A stretch of DNA of 64,000 nucleotides, taken from Cladosporium sp. IMV 00045. Lineage: Eukaryota; Ascomycota; Dothideomycetes; Cladosporiales; Cladosporiaceae. A model generated the notes under the pieces. It was not told the DNA's origin, searched no databases, and was given only the letters and a program-made list of their open reading frames with translations. The translations under genes were made by a program, and so were the position numbers. Positions 1 through 11,054 of the stretch are shown here, one piece after another. The stretch lies in assembly GCA_001931905.2 (NCBI GenBank), contig MSJI02000848.1, positions 1-64,000 on the forward strand, given 5' to 3'. Position 1 is the first letter of the stretch. Each line of letters opens with the position of its first letter.

Positions 1-2421
1 ATGCTGAGACTGCTGCTGTACATCACCGCGAGGTCGAGAAGAAGAATGTCCATCAACAATAATAATATCTGCCGGGCCCACGTCACCGAGACCCGCTTTT
101 CGTACTTCACCGCCTTCCGTCTCTGGGTTAGTGTCGCTCGAAATAGCTTCGTTAGGCTGTTTCGGCTCGCCCGGCTGCGTCGTCGTTTCATCGTGGCTTA
201 CCACCCCTTGTAATGTTCGATCAGCTTTCGTTTCTTGTTCGGTGTTTGGTAGATTGGTGAGAACTACCCTGTTGTCATTATGGCCGCCCGCGTATTCATC
301 CTCCGGCGTGTGATTTCCCCGAGTGGCATCTTGCATCTGGTAAAGAGTTGCAGCATCCACGTTCGAGTGAGCACGGCGAAGCTCAGGTGGCACCGCAGGT
401 TGGTTAGCAGGTCTAGACCCTGGGTTATGCTGGAACGCCGGCGGAGATGCGACCGGCAGCAGATGTGATGGCATGGGCTGATCCTGCACGCTCAAGTCGC
501 TATACATGCCAGAGACTGTGGGCACTTCCGCTCCAGACTGGATGCGCTCCAACCCGCCCGGTCCACCTGGACGGCCAGACGCTGCTCCCAGTGCACCACC
601 ATGCCTAGGTGGTGGTGGGGGAAGATCGTCATCGCTGGGTCGTCCAGACTCGTAGGAGAGACGTGATGGTGTTTCGGTCATATACTTTCTGTAGCCATGC
701 GCGTCAGAAGCAGCGCGCTTGTGGCCGCTGAAGGGCGAGTTCACGGGCGGCGCAGAATCCGTCCTTCTCGGCGGTGCGAAGTCAGGGTTCCTTGGAAGCG
801 GCGACATTGTCCTAGAAGGTGGTGCAGAATTGTCAGAACCATCGTCGAAGCGGACACCGCCCTGGCCTCCCGGCAGAGATGTCCGCGAGACGGTATTACG
901 CCGTTGGCTGAGCTGGCGTAGACTCCCAAGTCCGTTTTCTCTGTATGTACTCATCCTCTCTGAAGTCAACTTTTTCATTTCTTTGCGCCATTGCCGCTCA
1001 CTCCAGGCATGGCTCCCCGAGGCGTGGATGAGGCCCGACACATCCAGAATATCGAGATAACCGTAACGACGGTCTTGAGGTAGAGCAAACATCAAGCCAC
1101 GCTGGTCGAGCGTGTCTGCGATCAGCCTCTGCGGTCTGCCGTAAAGTCCGAACGTGTCGTACACGGGGAAGAGCCATCTCAGCATCATTTCGAAGCCAGA
1201 AACAGCGGCATGTACCTCTGGCATAACGAAGACAAAACCCTCGGTGGTAGCCTCGGACTGGGTGTGAACAGTGACCAGACCTTCAAGCTTGACCAGTGTC
1301 GATTGATCGATGAGAGGCTTCGACTGCGGGTAGATGGCGTAGGCAGCGTAGGCATCAGTGATAGTCGCGATTGGTCTCGTCTTCTTGGTCACTTTGCGCG
1401 TATCGTAAAACTTGATGTCTCCCTTGGGAATCTTGACAGTACGGTCGTACGCGCTCTTCTTCAACGACTTCTGCGACTTCTGGTACTCTTTCTCGTCTGG
1501 AGGTGAGACAACGCACCAGCATCGCTTCCAGGGTGTGCCAGCTCCAAATCTCACGCGAGCCCAGTCTTCATGGGCGAATCTTGAGCGCTCCATGATCTGC
1601 TTAATGTTATTGAGGAATCGACCCTTGCCCGCGATCAGGGATCCAGTGTAGGCTTCTTGAAGCGTAGCATGCTCGAACATGGCGAGTCGAATACCGGCTG
1701 TCCACTGGGTCAGGGAATTATAAGAGTTGAAGTGGAGGAGATAGCGGTTGTTGGCAGCAGTGGATATGCTTAGCACATTCTGAAGGCTTCCGCCCTGTGC
1801 TCCGCTCATCGGTAGTGATTCGATCTGCGTACTTTCTTAGCCATTTGTTGCGCGCGCACGCAAGACTATACATACCATTCTGAGGGATGCGTCGCTGAGA
1901 TTGATGAACGTAGGGACAACCTCGCCATCTTCACCAGCAGCATCCAGAGCTGCCGCATCCCAAAGCGACAAGACCGTGCCGACAAGCTGAGCAAAACACT
2001 CAACCCACTCTCTTTCTCCACTCGGCCTGCCTCGTGAGTCCAGGTCATGAAGCTTCAGGAAATAGCCTTCCTGGTAGAGCTTGTTGCTGTGGCTGTTCAG
2101 ATAGCTGAAGATCGGCGCAAGCTCTGGCGGTGTGTCCTGGGCCACGTCCACCTGCGGCGGCTGATATGTTTGCACCATGCTTTCCGGCCTTCCTCCCGTC
2201 GCCCGGCTGTCTGCTCTTGCTCTTGACGGTGTGCCCGGGCTGCTCGGGACTGGCGAGCTTTTGGCAAGCGAATCGATCTGTGCGCCAGACTGCGGTGTTG
2301 CAATATCGATGGACGGGAGGGGTCGTCTCGGTGGAGTCTGCTGCTGATCCTGCTGCGCTCTTCCTGACCTGGTCGGAGAATTTGGGCCAGAGTCGGAGTT
2401 GGGCGAGGACCAGGCGGTCAT
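1..2421 (-). CDS. CAF120/SKG3-like PH-domain protein (3' end outside window)
   Basis: Two exons are visible: 2421-1876 and 1824-1, separated by a 51-nt GTATGT...CAG intron; the frame stays open to the window edge, so at least about 790 residues are seen and the stop lies outside. Residues 1-95 are Pro/Ser-rich and disordered. From about residue 100 the text matches the PH region of fungal CAF120/SKG3 proteins (LAPIFSYLNSHSNKLYQEGY, then FINLSDASLRM across the splice into IESLPMSGAQGGSLQN). A second PH-like stretch with GTPWKRCWCVVSPP follows, and the rest is low-complexity. Known for the family: CAF120 associates with the CCR4-NOT mRNA deadenylase, and SKG3 is its bud-neck paralogue. The assignment rests on family resemblance; which paralogue function applies is not decidable here. 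The ATG at 2421 is the first in frame before the conserved block. Confidence 0.82.
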
Positions 2422-3881
2422 AAAGCTGAGGACTGCGCGGAGAAGAAGTGTCAGGTGGATGCTCGAAAGGGCAGGAAGGAGGCGGAGTGAGACTGACCTC
2501 TTGGTCTAGGCATGTTGGCGGTGATTCGTCGCTCGACGTCGCACAGAGAACGTGCCAGTAGAATGCTGGGCTCGCCAAATGTTTCCCTGCGGCGAGACTG
2601 CGCGTTCCAGAGTCGACTGCAAGGTCTGGGGCCAACCTCACGGCTCGGCGGTGGTGACTCCGTGGGCTTTCTTGGTTAGCGATGTGTATGGAGGGGAATG
2701 CAAGAGATGCGCGAACGAGAGGGGAGAAGGCGAGGGAGATGTTTGCAGGGACGCGAGAAAAAGAGAGCGAGGATGATCGACGTGATGGCTTGCTGTGCGG
2801 CGCGGAACAAGAATGATAGATGCAGCTGATCATCCACGGTTCGGCGGCAATGACGTTGATCGAGCACGCCTGCCCGTGCTGGCCCTTCTCCAGAAACGTT
2901 CGGTACAAGTGGGATGATGATGTGTTTGGGTCGGGGTCGGCCGTTGTTGACGTCGACGACAACAATAACAGCAACGATGGACAAGTGATGTCTCTGCGAG
3001 GAATAACAAAAGTATAAACAAAGTGTGGTCTCCGTAAGTAAGGCTGATCGGATCAGAGTGGATGTCAGAGGCCGAGAGGACACATTTTAATCTATACCAC
3101 CCCGATCTGACAGGCCAGGTTAGCCGCAAGATGCCGGAGCAGGGCAGAAAGAGGCACAGACAGTTGTATACTTAGCCCATCCCATGCTCGAGCCATGCAT
3201 GCGCGCAACTTGCTCGACATCCTTGGCTCACATCAATCCATTCCTAGCGTCTCCGTCCGCTAAGTCGTGGCGAATGGAGAGCTGACGACTCCTTCACTGG
3301 CAGACTGGATCCCCTCGGCAATCTTTTCCTTGTCGCTGGGCGATTCGCTCGGAGAGTGTAGTGTGATTGCAAATACCCATCTTGCTGTGTTGTCAAATAA
3401 CGACGCGTTCTCTGCAGGACTGGCTTACGTTGCAGTACATGTAGTTGGAAGCTGCAGTCTACAAGCGTCGCAAACCTCGCATCCTCCTAGCGCAAACGCA
3501 TGACTCTGGTGATGGCACTTTTCACAATCCCTATGACGACCTCAGCCTTTTGAAACAAGAAGGATCCTCTATCTCCAGACTGCCATATGCTCCTCTTTAT
3601 GCGGGGTGGCGGTCTCGGTCTCCACGGCCGATGATACGAGGAGGAGGAGAGTCTAAAAGATAACAGCCTATCTTCTCATTATGCGACTGATTTTACACGA
3701 TTGAGTATTTCTGCAGTATCTTTTCCTCTACCATCTGACACGCATCTCCCTCTGTCAAGGAAAATTCTATCGCACCCTGGTAGCATTGGTCGTACCCTTC
3801 TGCCATTGACAGCACCACTACATCCTCCTCTCCATCTCCCAATAACCAGCACATCCAACACCCACCTCCCCCTCCCCTACC
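2422..3881. other. Divergent intergenic region between CAF120-like gene and formamidase
   Basis: The two flanking genes point away from each other, so this 1.46 kb should hold both promoters. Short open frames occur on both strands, but none shows a recognisable domain or a consistent splice model. The part next to the formamidase start (about 3,760-3,880) is very C/T-rich, as is common in fungal leader regions. Confidence 0.5.
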
Positions 3882-4986
3882 ATGTCCGGACTCGGCGGCC
3901 TGAACAAGTCCTTCTCGGACTCAATAATCATCGGCCTTTGCCAATCCCAACTCCTCTCCGTCACCTCCCCCTCCACTCTCTCCCAAGCCGTGCAACATGT
4001 CTGCTCCCTCGTCACCAAAGCGCGCAAATCCTACCCTCACATGGACCTCATCGTCTTCCCCGAATACTGCATCCACGGACTCGCAATGCTCACCTCCCCA
4101 GAACTAATGTGCACCCTCGACGGCCCCGAAGTGGCCGCCTTCAAAGCCTCCTGCGCGCAAAACAACATCTGGGGCTGCTTCTCCATCATGGAGCGCAACC
4201 CGCTCGGCATGCCCTGGAACACCGGCATCGTGATCAACGACCAGGGCGAGCTGGTCAATTACTACCGCAAACTGCACCCCTGGGTGCCCGTCGAGCCCTG
4301 GTACCCCGGCGATCAGGGCATACCCGTTTTCGAAGGGCCTGGTGGAATCCGCATGGCGCACATCATCTGCCACGACGGCCAGTTCCCGGAAGTCGCGAGG
4401 GAGTGCGCGTACTTGGGCGCGGAGGTCATGTTGCGCACTGCCGGCTACACCAGCCCCATCAAGGCGAGTTGGGAAATCACCAATCGCGCCAATGCGTTCT
4501 GCAATCTCATGTGGACGGCCAGTGTGGCGCTGGCGGGGAGTGATGGGACGTTCAATTCAAGTATGTGTGTGTTGTTGTTTTTGAGATGAGCCGAGACGAA
4601 GGTGGAAGGTGAAGAAAAAGAAGACCTACGTTAGCTAACAAACCCCTCCACACACAGTGGGCGAAGCGCAATTCGTCAACCCCGAAGGCGACCTCGTCCG
4701 GTCCTCTTCCAATAACACGCCAGACGAGATTTTCGCGTGCGAGATCCGCAAAGACGACGCGGCCTCGCGACGCAGGAACTGGGGCGTCGAAAACAACCTC
4801 TACCAGCTGGGCCACAGAGGCTACGCCGCTGTCAAGAACGGAGCGGGCGATTGTCCGTATAGCTATATGCGCGATTTGGTGCAGGGGAGGTATAGGTCGT
4901 TTGGAGAGGAGGGGGTAAAGGTGAGGGATGGGACGGGGTGTGGGATTCCTAAGCCCGAGAGGGAGTATGGTGTTGGAGGGGAGTGA
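3882..4986 (+). CDS. Formamidase (AmiF-type, nitrilase superfamily)
   Basis: Exons 3882-4560 and 4658-4986 give 335 residues; the 97-nt intron starts GTATGTG and ends CACACAG, and the join reads TFNS/MGEAQF as in bacterial and fungal formamidases. The enzyme should hydrolyse formamide to formate and ammonia. The nitrilase catalytic triad is complete: Glu61 in VFPEYC, Lys130 in YYRKLHPW and Cys163 in ICHDGQFPE, at nearly the same spacing as AmiF of Helicobacter. The C-terminal exon carries the family blocks [20 protein letters not shown] and [12 protein letters not shown]. Length fits the family (about 335-350). No targeting signal is evident, so a cytosolic role in nitrogen or cyanide-derived formamide use is likely (inference). 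A related aliphatic amidase is the main alternative. Confidence 0.9.
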
Positions 4987-7637
4987 GGAGGTTTGATGGA
5001 TTGGCCTGGGGGGGGTTGGTAGGCCTTGCTACTGTATCGTATGCTTGTGATGAGATGGCTTCAAAATCCGAGATTGTGAAGTAGGGCTTTTTGGTCAGCC
5101 TGGTAGCATGGGGCGGGTGGTAGATGATATTCACCAGGGTTGAGGAAGGTCGATGTTGCGCCGCTGGGAACCGCTGGGAACCGCTCGCGTATCTGCACGA
5201 GTGTCGCAGCAGGCATGTCTTCCTGGGTCGTGTAACAGCAGACGATAGCAATATAAATCGGCTATCCAGAATCACGGTAAGGTAGGCGGGACAAATCCTG
5301 GCAGCGCGTATGGCAGCGATGCAAGAGACCTGCCGGCCCTTGTCAAAATGCACGCGAGATCAAACACATGCATGGCCAGAAACCACGGGAACCACTGCCG
5401 TGCATAACCAGTAGCACTCGTGGCTTACATGTATTTACCCAAGGCCTACTTCGCGGCTGGTCTAGTCCCTAGAATCACAACACTAGGCATCGCCGCACAG
5501 TAGTAACAATATAAAAGAAATGATATATATCTCAACCCGCGGGCCGGGAAAAGCAGACTACGGCAGGTACGAGGACTGTGCGATGGGCGCGTGCGCACGG
5601 ACACAAACGCGATGGGTAGACATGGCGATAATATATTATGGGCAAGGGTGATTGGGTTTAGAGATATTACGATTGCGTATGTTGGCGAGCGGGCTGTGCT
5701 GTTTCTACTCTGTGGCAGGGGATGGAGGCAAGGCGGGCTTAGGCTGGGAGATTCGCTGCTGGGCTGGCTGAGTATGCAGCGCAGAGATACAATACCTGAA
5801 CTTGATGAGTGAGCGAGCCGGTGGAGATGCAGGATGAAGTGGGAGGCTTCATCTCTTCATATGCATCAAGGTCGATCATTCTGCAACTCGCCGCTGTTAT
5901 CTACCAATGCCAGTGTCCTGGTGTTCCGTATCATGCATGCAAGTACGCGGACATACTGCCTCAGAGACCTCAGATCGGTCGACCAGACACGCGGAACATG
6001 AATGTCATGATCAGCGCGCAGGATGTAGGCAAATCTAATAATCTACTCCCAATCGCTTCCCAAATTTGCGTAGACGAGGAGGACCCGGTCGCTTTTGGAC
6101 GAGCGAGACGAAGCTAGAGCTGCACGCCTCCTCAAGCGGGCGTCTTGCCTGCCAACGTGGCAGACGTGGCTGTCTTGTGTGCTTGTGTCTCACGTCTGTC
6201 AACGGGAGTTTGTAATGGAATCCACTCGACACCTGGCAGGTCTACAAGGTCTACGTTCAGGGTGACGATGGCAAGGCGCTCACGCATTCTCGTGCTGAAC
6301 GTGGCGACAAGGTATTGTGACGGTAGAAGGCTTGCTCTAGAATCTCATCGTGGCCGGCCCGCGAAGACAAGAAAACTCAAATACATACATACATCAACAA
6401 AACCCCGAACGAGGGTTGGCAAACCAAGCCCAAGCGAGAAATCCCCGCAGCAGATCGGTCCTGAAGTGGAGTCTACTTACCGTCCCGGCATCCCAGCAAC
6501 GTGGACAAGCTGCCGTGGACCGGTTGACTAGCGATGGACCTGGATGGTATAGGTCCGACGAGGTGTGGGTGGAGCTGAGAGAGAGCCTTTCGCCGAGCAA
6601 ACAGAGCGTGGCGTTTGGAAAACACCAGTCGGCGGCGGAGGCTCGACCGGCCCGCGAAAAACAGAGGCCATCAGACTTTCAGCCAGCGACGAATACTTGC
6701 TCCCAAGCGAGGCGTCTCGCATGATGAGGCGCTTTCTTGAGGGAGAGAATGCATCGGGCAGGTACGCCACAAACGTGATGAGAGGTTCTTGAGGGAGAAA
6801 CATACAGAGGGCGTGCAGAGAGAGAACGAAATCATGGCAAGTCGCGGTGGGAGAGAGGAGTGAGGCAGAACCACGGTTGATGTCCTTTTGCCGGAAGCGC
6901 ACATGGCCACCGGGTCATCTGTCACGACTGTGATACATGAGCGGTGGAGAGGAGGTGTATCATCGACGTCCCACCTTCCCTCACAGTTCTACCTACCGCC
7001 CAGCACATGAGATCGGCGGTGCAGTGGTGGATGTGCAAAGTGCAGCGACGAGCCGGCTCCTCCTCAATGAGGTCCTGGTGGCTTGCGTGGTCCATGTCAT
7101 TCGAATGGAAGTCGTGCCACGCGCCTCGATCCTGTACCAGTCTCTTATTTTTCCTTCATCCTACAACACTATACCTCGCTTCGTCGCTTAGACTACTCAG
7201 CCAACGCATCCCCGTCCGAGCACCCAAACTCTCGTCCGTTCGCGAGCTATAACTTTCCTTCCCATATTCCCAATCGGGTTCTTCCACCAGCCGATCCACC
7301 ATCGTGCCCTCAGCTAGATCCACGCTAGCGAGCGCCTGTGGCAAGGTCTCCCAGCGAATCCTTGCCCTTCCACCAGGTCGGTAGCCTCTCAGTCGCATGT
7401 GATACGCTTGTCTAGCTATCCTTGCCAATTTCATTCTGGCTGTCGGCGAGTCACGATTTCTATAAACCTTCCCGTCCTCCCTGGCGCAGGTTAGACAAAA
7501 CTTCGTGGATCCCTCAGCTCATACCGTGTCCGTTCCTTCTCACTTCTTCAAGTCGGCCGTCAGCCCTAGGATAGACGTTTACGTTCACCGTTTCATTCGT
7601 TCCAACGGAAGCCAGACGTCCTGGACAACCTGACACA
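4987..7637. other. Long spacer without a recognised gene
   Basis: This 2.65 kb lies between the formamidase and the RGS-protein gene. I found only short overlapping frames on both strands, with no domain, no signal peptide plus cysteine pattern and no convincing exon chain. A small perfect tandem repeat, CCGCTGGGAA twice plus a half unit, lies at 5161-5185. The right end (about 7,440-7,637) is probably the leader of the RGS gene. A lineage-specific or non-coding transcript cannot be excluded. Confidence 0.4.
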
Positions 7638-9114
7638 ATGGTTTACTCTCTGACGTACCGCCGTCCTTCCCATGTCACCTCTTCTGGCGACTCTATCAAT
7701 GGCGACCAGAAGCCCGAATCATATACCTCAGGAAGCTCTGGAGTCAGCGCAGGAATCCCAGATGCTCTATCGTTCGACAACATCATCAACAATGGCACTT
7801 GTCCGGTAAGCGGTGAGACGATTTCGAGACGACGCGACCTTCTACTGACCATTGCGATCAGCCATGTACCGTTCGCGACTTCATGAACTACCTGAAGTAC
7901 ATCGAACACGCCGCCGAGAACCTGCAATTCTTCCTTTGGTTCCACGACTACACCACTAGGTTTCACAACCTGCGCGAGAGCGAGCAGGCTCTCTCACCAG
8001 AATGGACCGCAGCCCAGGCAGATGCTGAGGCAGCTTCCGCAGCTCAGCAACAGCGATCGAAGACGGCCAATGTTGAAGCTTCTGCCATTCTCCATGGCAC
8101 CACTTTCGATGACGGGAGCAGACTGAATGAAAGAGGCGATCCTTTCCACACCCCTCCCGCCACTTCATTCGATGAAAGCAGAGCAGGCGTGACCTCTGAG
8201 TATGGTTCATCGACCGGCGACAACACCCTCGTGAGCAGCGCAACAGCGCGCGGAATTGCTGGCCAGGCATTCGGCGACGCGGGTATGAAATGGCAGCCCT
8301 GTACGCTCCCCGATATACTTATCCACCTCTAATCATTTGATGGCTACCGATGAGGATTGCAATACTGACTTGTACTCCAGTCACTACGCAACCCTACCGC
8401 GACGAAATCTCTCGCATCATCACCGTCTACATCGCCGACAACGCGCCACGCGAATTGAACCTTTCCTCTCGCGAAAAGCAATCGCTGCTTCACGCTCTCC
8501 AAAACACCACCCATCCCTCGGCTTTCCGCTCTGTAGTTGCCACTGTCGAATACTCGCTCCGCAGACAGGCCCACCCCAACTTCATCCGTTGGGCCATCTG
8601 CAACGGCAATCGTCCACGCGTCATCTTCGCCCGTGGCCTCGGAGTCTTCACAATCGCCGCTGGCTTCATCGCCGACCTGATCATCACCCTTTCCTCCGCT
8701 GGTCGCGCCTGGCGCGTCCTCCCCTTCATTGGCTGGTTCATCGGCATCGCGACCCTCATCGCAGCATGGAAAGGAATGTGCGTTGTCCTCCACGGCATGC
8801 ACCACCGCCACCTCCGCCCGTGGGAGCTCTTCGCCGACTCGACCGACGAAGTCTCCCTCGCGAATGAGAAGGCCACTTCCCACGACTCGCTCGTCAGCTC
8901 CAGCGCCAACTCTTTCGAAGACGAACCTTGGATCCCGAAGTACAGCAAGCGCAACATCATCCGTCGCATCTTCGACCGCGAAATCTGGATCGAGGAGCCG
9001 GCGCTGCGCCAGATTCAGGACACCATCTTCCTGCAGAGCTTGTTGGGCGCGTTCGTCTTGTCGTGCATCTTTGTCGGTATCTTCTGCGCTGTTCCGCACG
9101 GCAACTTCTTCTAA
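7638..9114 (+). CDS. RGS-domain membrane protein, Rax1-like
   Basis: Three exons (7638-7805, 7862-8300, 8381-9114) give 446 residues; both introns have GT-AG ends and both joins restore a continuous frame. The N-terminal half carries an RGS-like fold beginning around residue 45: LSFDNIINNG, then PPCTVRDFMNYLKYIEH across the first splice and LQFFLWFHDYTTRF. The C-terminal half has three hydrophobic segments (about residues 283-307, 312-335 and 423-441). An N-terminal RGS domain followed by three C-terminal membrane spans is the layout of Rax1, which acts in bud-site selection in yeast and in growth and stress responses in aspergilli. G-alpha regulation is expected for an RGS domain but is not shown for Rax1-type proteins. 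Ser/Thr-rich loops (about 80-190) look disordered. Confidence 0.83.
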
Positions 9115-9994
9115 GCGGTATCTGTTCGAATGCTGCGGTCACGCCTCTTTTACGCTGTCGAAGCCGAATTACGGCACGTTTCCACTCGGCCGACCAGTCG
9201 CTTCCGACTACACAAGCTTTGGTTCTTACTTTGAAAGTTCCAGATGACACGAAATATTCTGCACGAAATTTGTACGGCTTATGTTTTCGGAGGAGAATAC
9301 GGAACCTTACTTTTTTTCGAGTTTGAAAGGGAGATGTTGGGGATCCTGCACCCTCATTTTGTTTCTTTTGACTGGATCTCTGTCTGTGAGCTATAGGTAA
9401 TCGAGATCACGCGGCGACATGGCTTTTTTTTATACCCATCTGTAACTATCTTTCTATCTCTGCAATGCGAGCTGGCTTGTTTCGTTGGTAAATTCTCGGT
9501 ACGCATGTCCGGATGAAGATGTAACTGTTCATGAATCTTCTGCGCTTTGCAAGACCAAAGGAAAATTGTAATAAATGGTCTACTTCTGCTCTAACAAGTC
9601 TTATGCGGTCGTATTCCCAATACATCCATCTCAGTAGTCGCCCCATCGCCGTTGAGATGGTGGGCTGGCCGCGAGCCAAATATAGAACTCCCGGGATCCA
9701 AGGGTCTGAAATCAGGAAAATCAGTCGTAGACACAGATACCTTTGTAGAGACGTATTTAAATTCGAAAGGGGGTGCTCACGAAACCAGGATATCTCTGCC
9801 ATTGCAATCTCATCACCAACACCGACAATCTCATTGCTTCTTTCCGTCCTTTCGCTATCTGTTACTGCCTTACCTTATCGACTTCGATCGCTGCTATCCC
9901 CACTCCCAATCGTCCCGCCAAAACAACATCAACAACAACAATAAAACAAACCCACACACCGATCCCGCACCACACGCCACCGCAAACCGCAACA
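9115..9994. other. Spacer with GNA1 promoter and leader
   Basis: The first part holds the likely 3' UTR of the Rax1-like gene, with T-rich stretches near 9,310-9,430. The last 200 bases are CA-rich with ACAACAACAACAAT-type runs, typical of an unstructured leader before the GNA1 start. A TATTTAAA motif near 9,754 could be a TATA element. No gene was recognised. Confidence 0.45.
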
Positions 9995-10608
9995 ATGAAC
10001 GGCACCGCCCACGCCAGCGCGACCGACACGCTCTTCCCCGCCTCCCTGATCTCCCCCACCGTCGCCGCCGCCCTGCCCGAAGCCTACACGATCCGCCCGC
10101 TGCAGCGCGGCGACTACGCCGCGGGCTTCCTCGACGTTCTGCGCGTTCTCACAACCGTGGGAAAAGTCTCGCAGGCGGACTTCGAGGCCCGCTTCGACGA
10201 GATGAAGCAGAAGGGCAGCGGCGGCGCCGTCGGCAGCCATGTGCTTGTTATTCTGGACGGGGAGGGCAAGGTGGTCGGCACGGGGGCGTTGTTGGTTGAG
10301 AGGAAGTTGTACGTTGTCCAGATCCACGATTGCGTGTGAGAGGGAGAAGATGGATGGCTGACTTTCTCCTTCTTCGTAGCATTCACAACCTTGGCCTCGT
10401 GGGCCACATCGAAGACATTGCCGTCGCCAAGGACCAGCAGGGCAAGAAGCTGGGTTTGCGCATCATCCAGGCGCTCGACTATGTTGCGGAGCACGTGGGC
10501 TGCTACAAGACTATCCTCGACTGCTCGGAGGCCAATGAGGGGTTCTACGTCAAGTGCGGGTTCAAGAGGGCGGGCTTGGAGATGGCACATTACTATGAGA
10601 AGAAATGA
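9995..10608 (+). CDS. GNA1: Glucosamine-6-phosphate N-acetyltransferase
   Basis: Exons 9995-10308 and 10380-10608 give 180 residues; the 71-nt intron starts GTACGT and ends CGTAG. The enzyme transfers acetyl from acetyl-CoA to glucosamine-6-phosphate, a committed step of UDP-GlcNAc synthesis for chitin and glycoproteins. The sequence shows a GNAT fold: YTIRPLQRGDYAAGFLDVL near the N-terminus, GHIEDIAVAKDQQGKKLGLR with the acetyl-CoA-binding Q-x-x-G-x-x-L/G loop, and CSEANEGFYVKCGF near the end, all signature blocks of GNA1. The chosen ATG (context ACAATGAAC) follows a CA-rich leader; the frame is open about 220 nt upstream but without an ATG. Length fits the family (about 150-190). Confidence 0.93.
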
Positions 10609-11054
10609 GGGGCTTGATGATTGGATATGATGGTGGGGAAAATGGCGCATGGGCGCGATGGATAAGATGGTGGCCATTATTGCATTTCTTTGGCAATGTT
10701 TAAAAGAGTAGAGGAGGTTTACAGGACACGACGATTGAGAGCCAGAAGCTGGACTTCTGTGTGGGCAGGCGGCTGCATTGTTAGAGGTTGCTTACGCATG
10801 GAGCGGGCGCTTGGATTAGCGGTGCTGGCGTTTTTCGGATGAAGGGTACAAATCGCTGTTACTCTCGGTATACGATTATGCTGTCGACTGTTGATGGTAA
10901 TGCTTTTATGTGTTGGGACGCTTGCGCCAAGACCTCGAGTCATCAAATTCACTTCAAGTTTATGTTACGGTAGTACATAAAAGTTATATCAAGTCTGCGA
11001 TCGACATTTCCCAGAAAGGCAGGAGCGACTACAAACAATTATTACAAGAAAAAA
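10609..11054. other. Short spacer before TRM44
   Basis: This 446-bp stretch separates two same-strand genes and should hold the GNA1 terminator and the TRM44 promoter. No open frame of note is present. The last bases before the TRM44 start are A-rich (AAGAAAAAAATG), a good fungal initiation context. Confidence 0.45.

Noticed and set aside
2045..2974. 309-codon minus-strand frame beside the CAF120-like start
   Set aside because: Overlaps the first CAF120-like exon in another frame and shows no domain.
3701..4543. 280-codon plus-strand frame over the formamidase
   Set aside because: Another frame of the formamidase exon; Pro/His/Arg-rich text without family features.
8344..9099. 251-codon minus-strand frame
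   Set aside because: Antisense to the third exon of the Rax1-like gene; acidic repeats typical of antisense translation of GC-rich exons.
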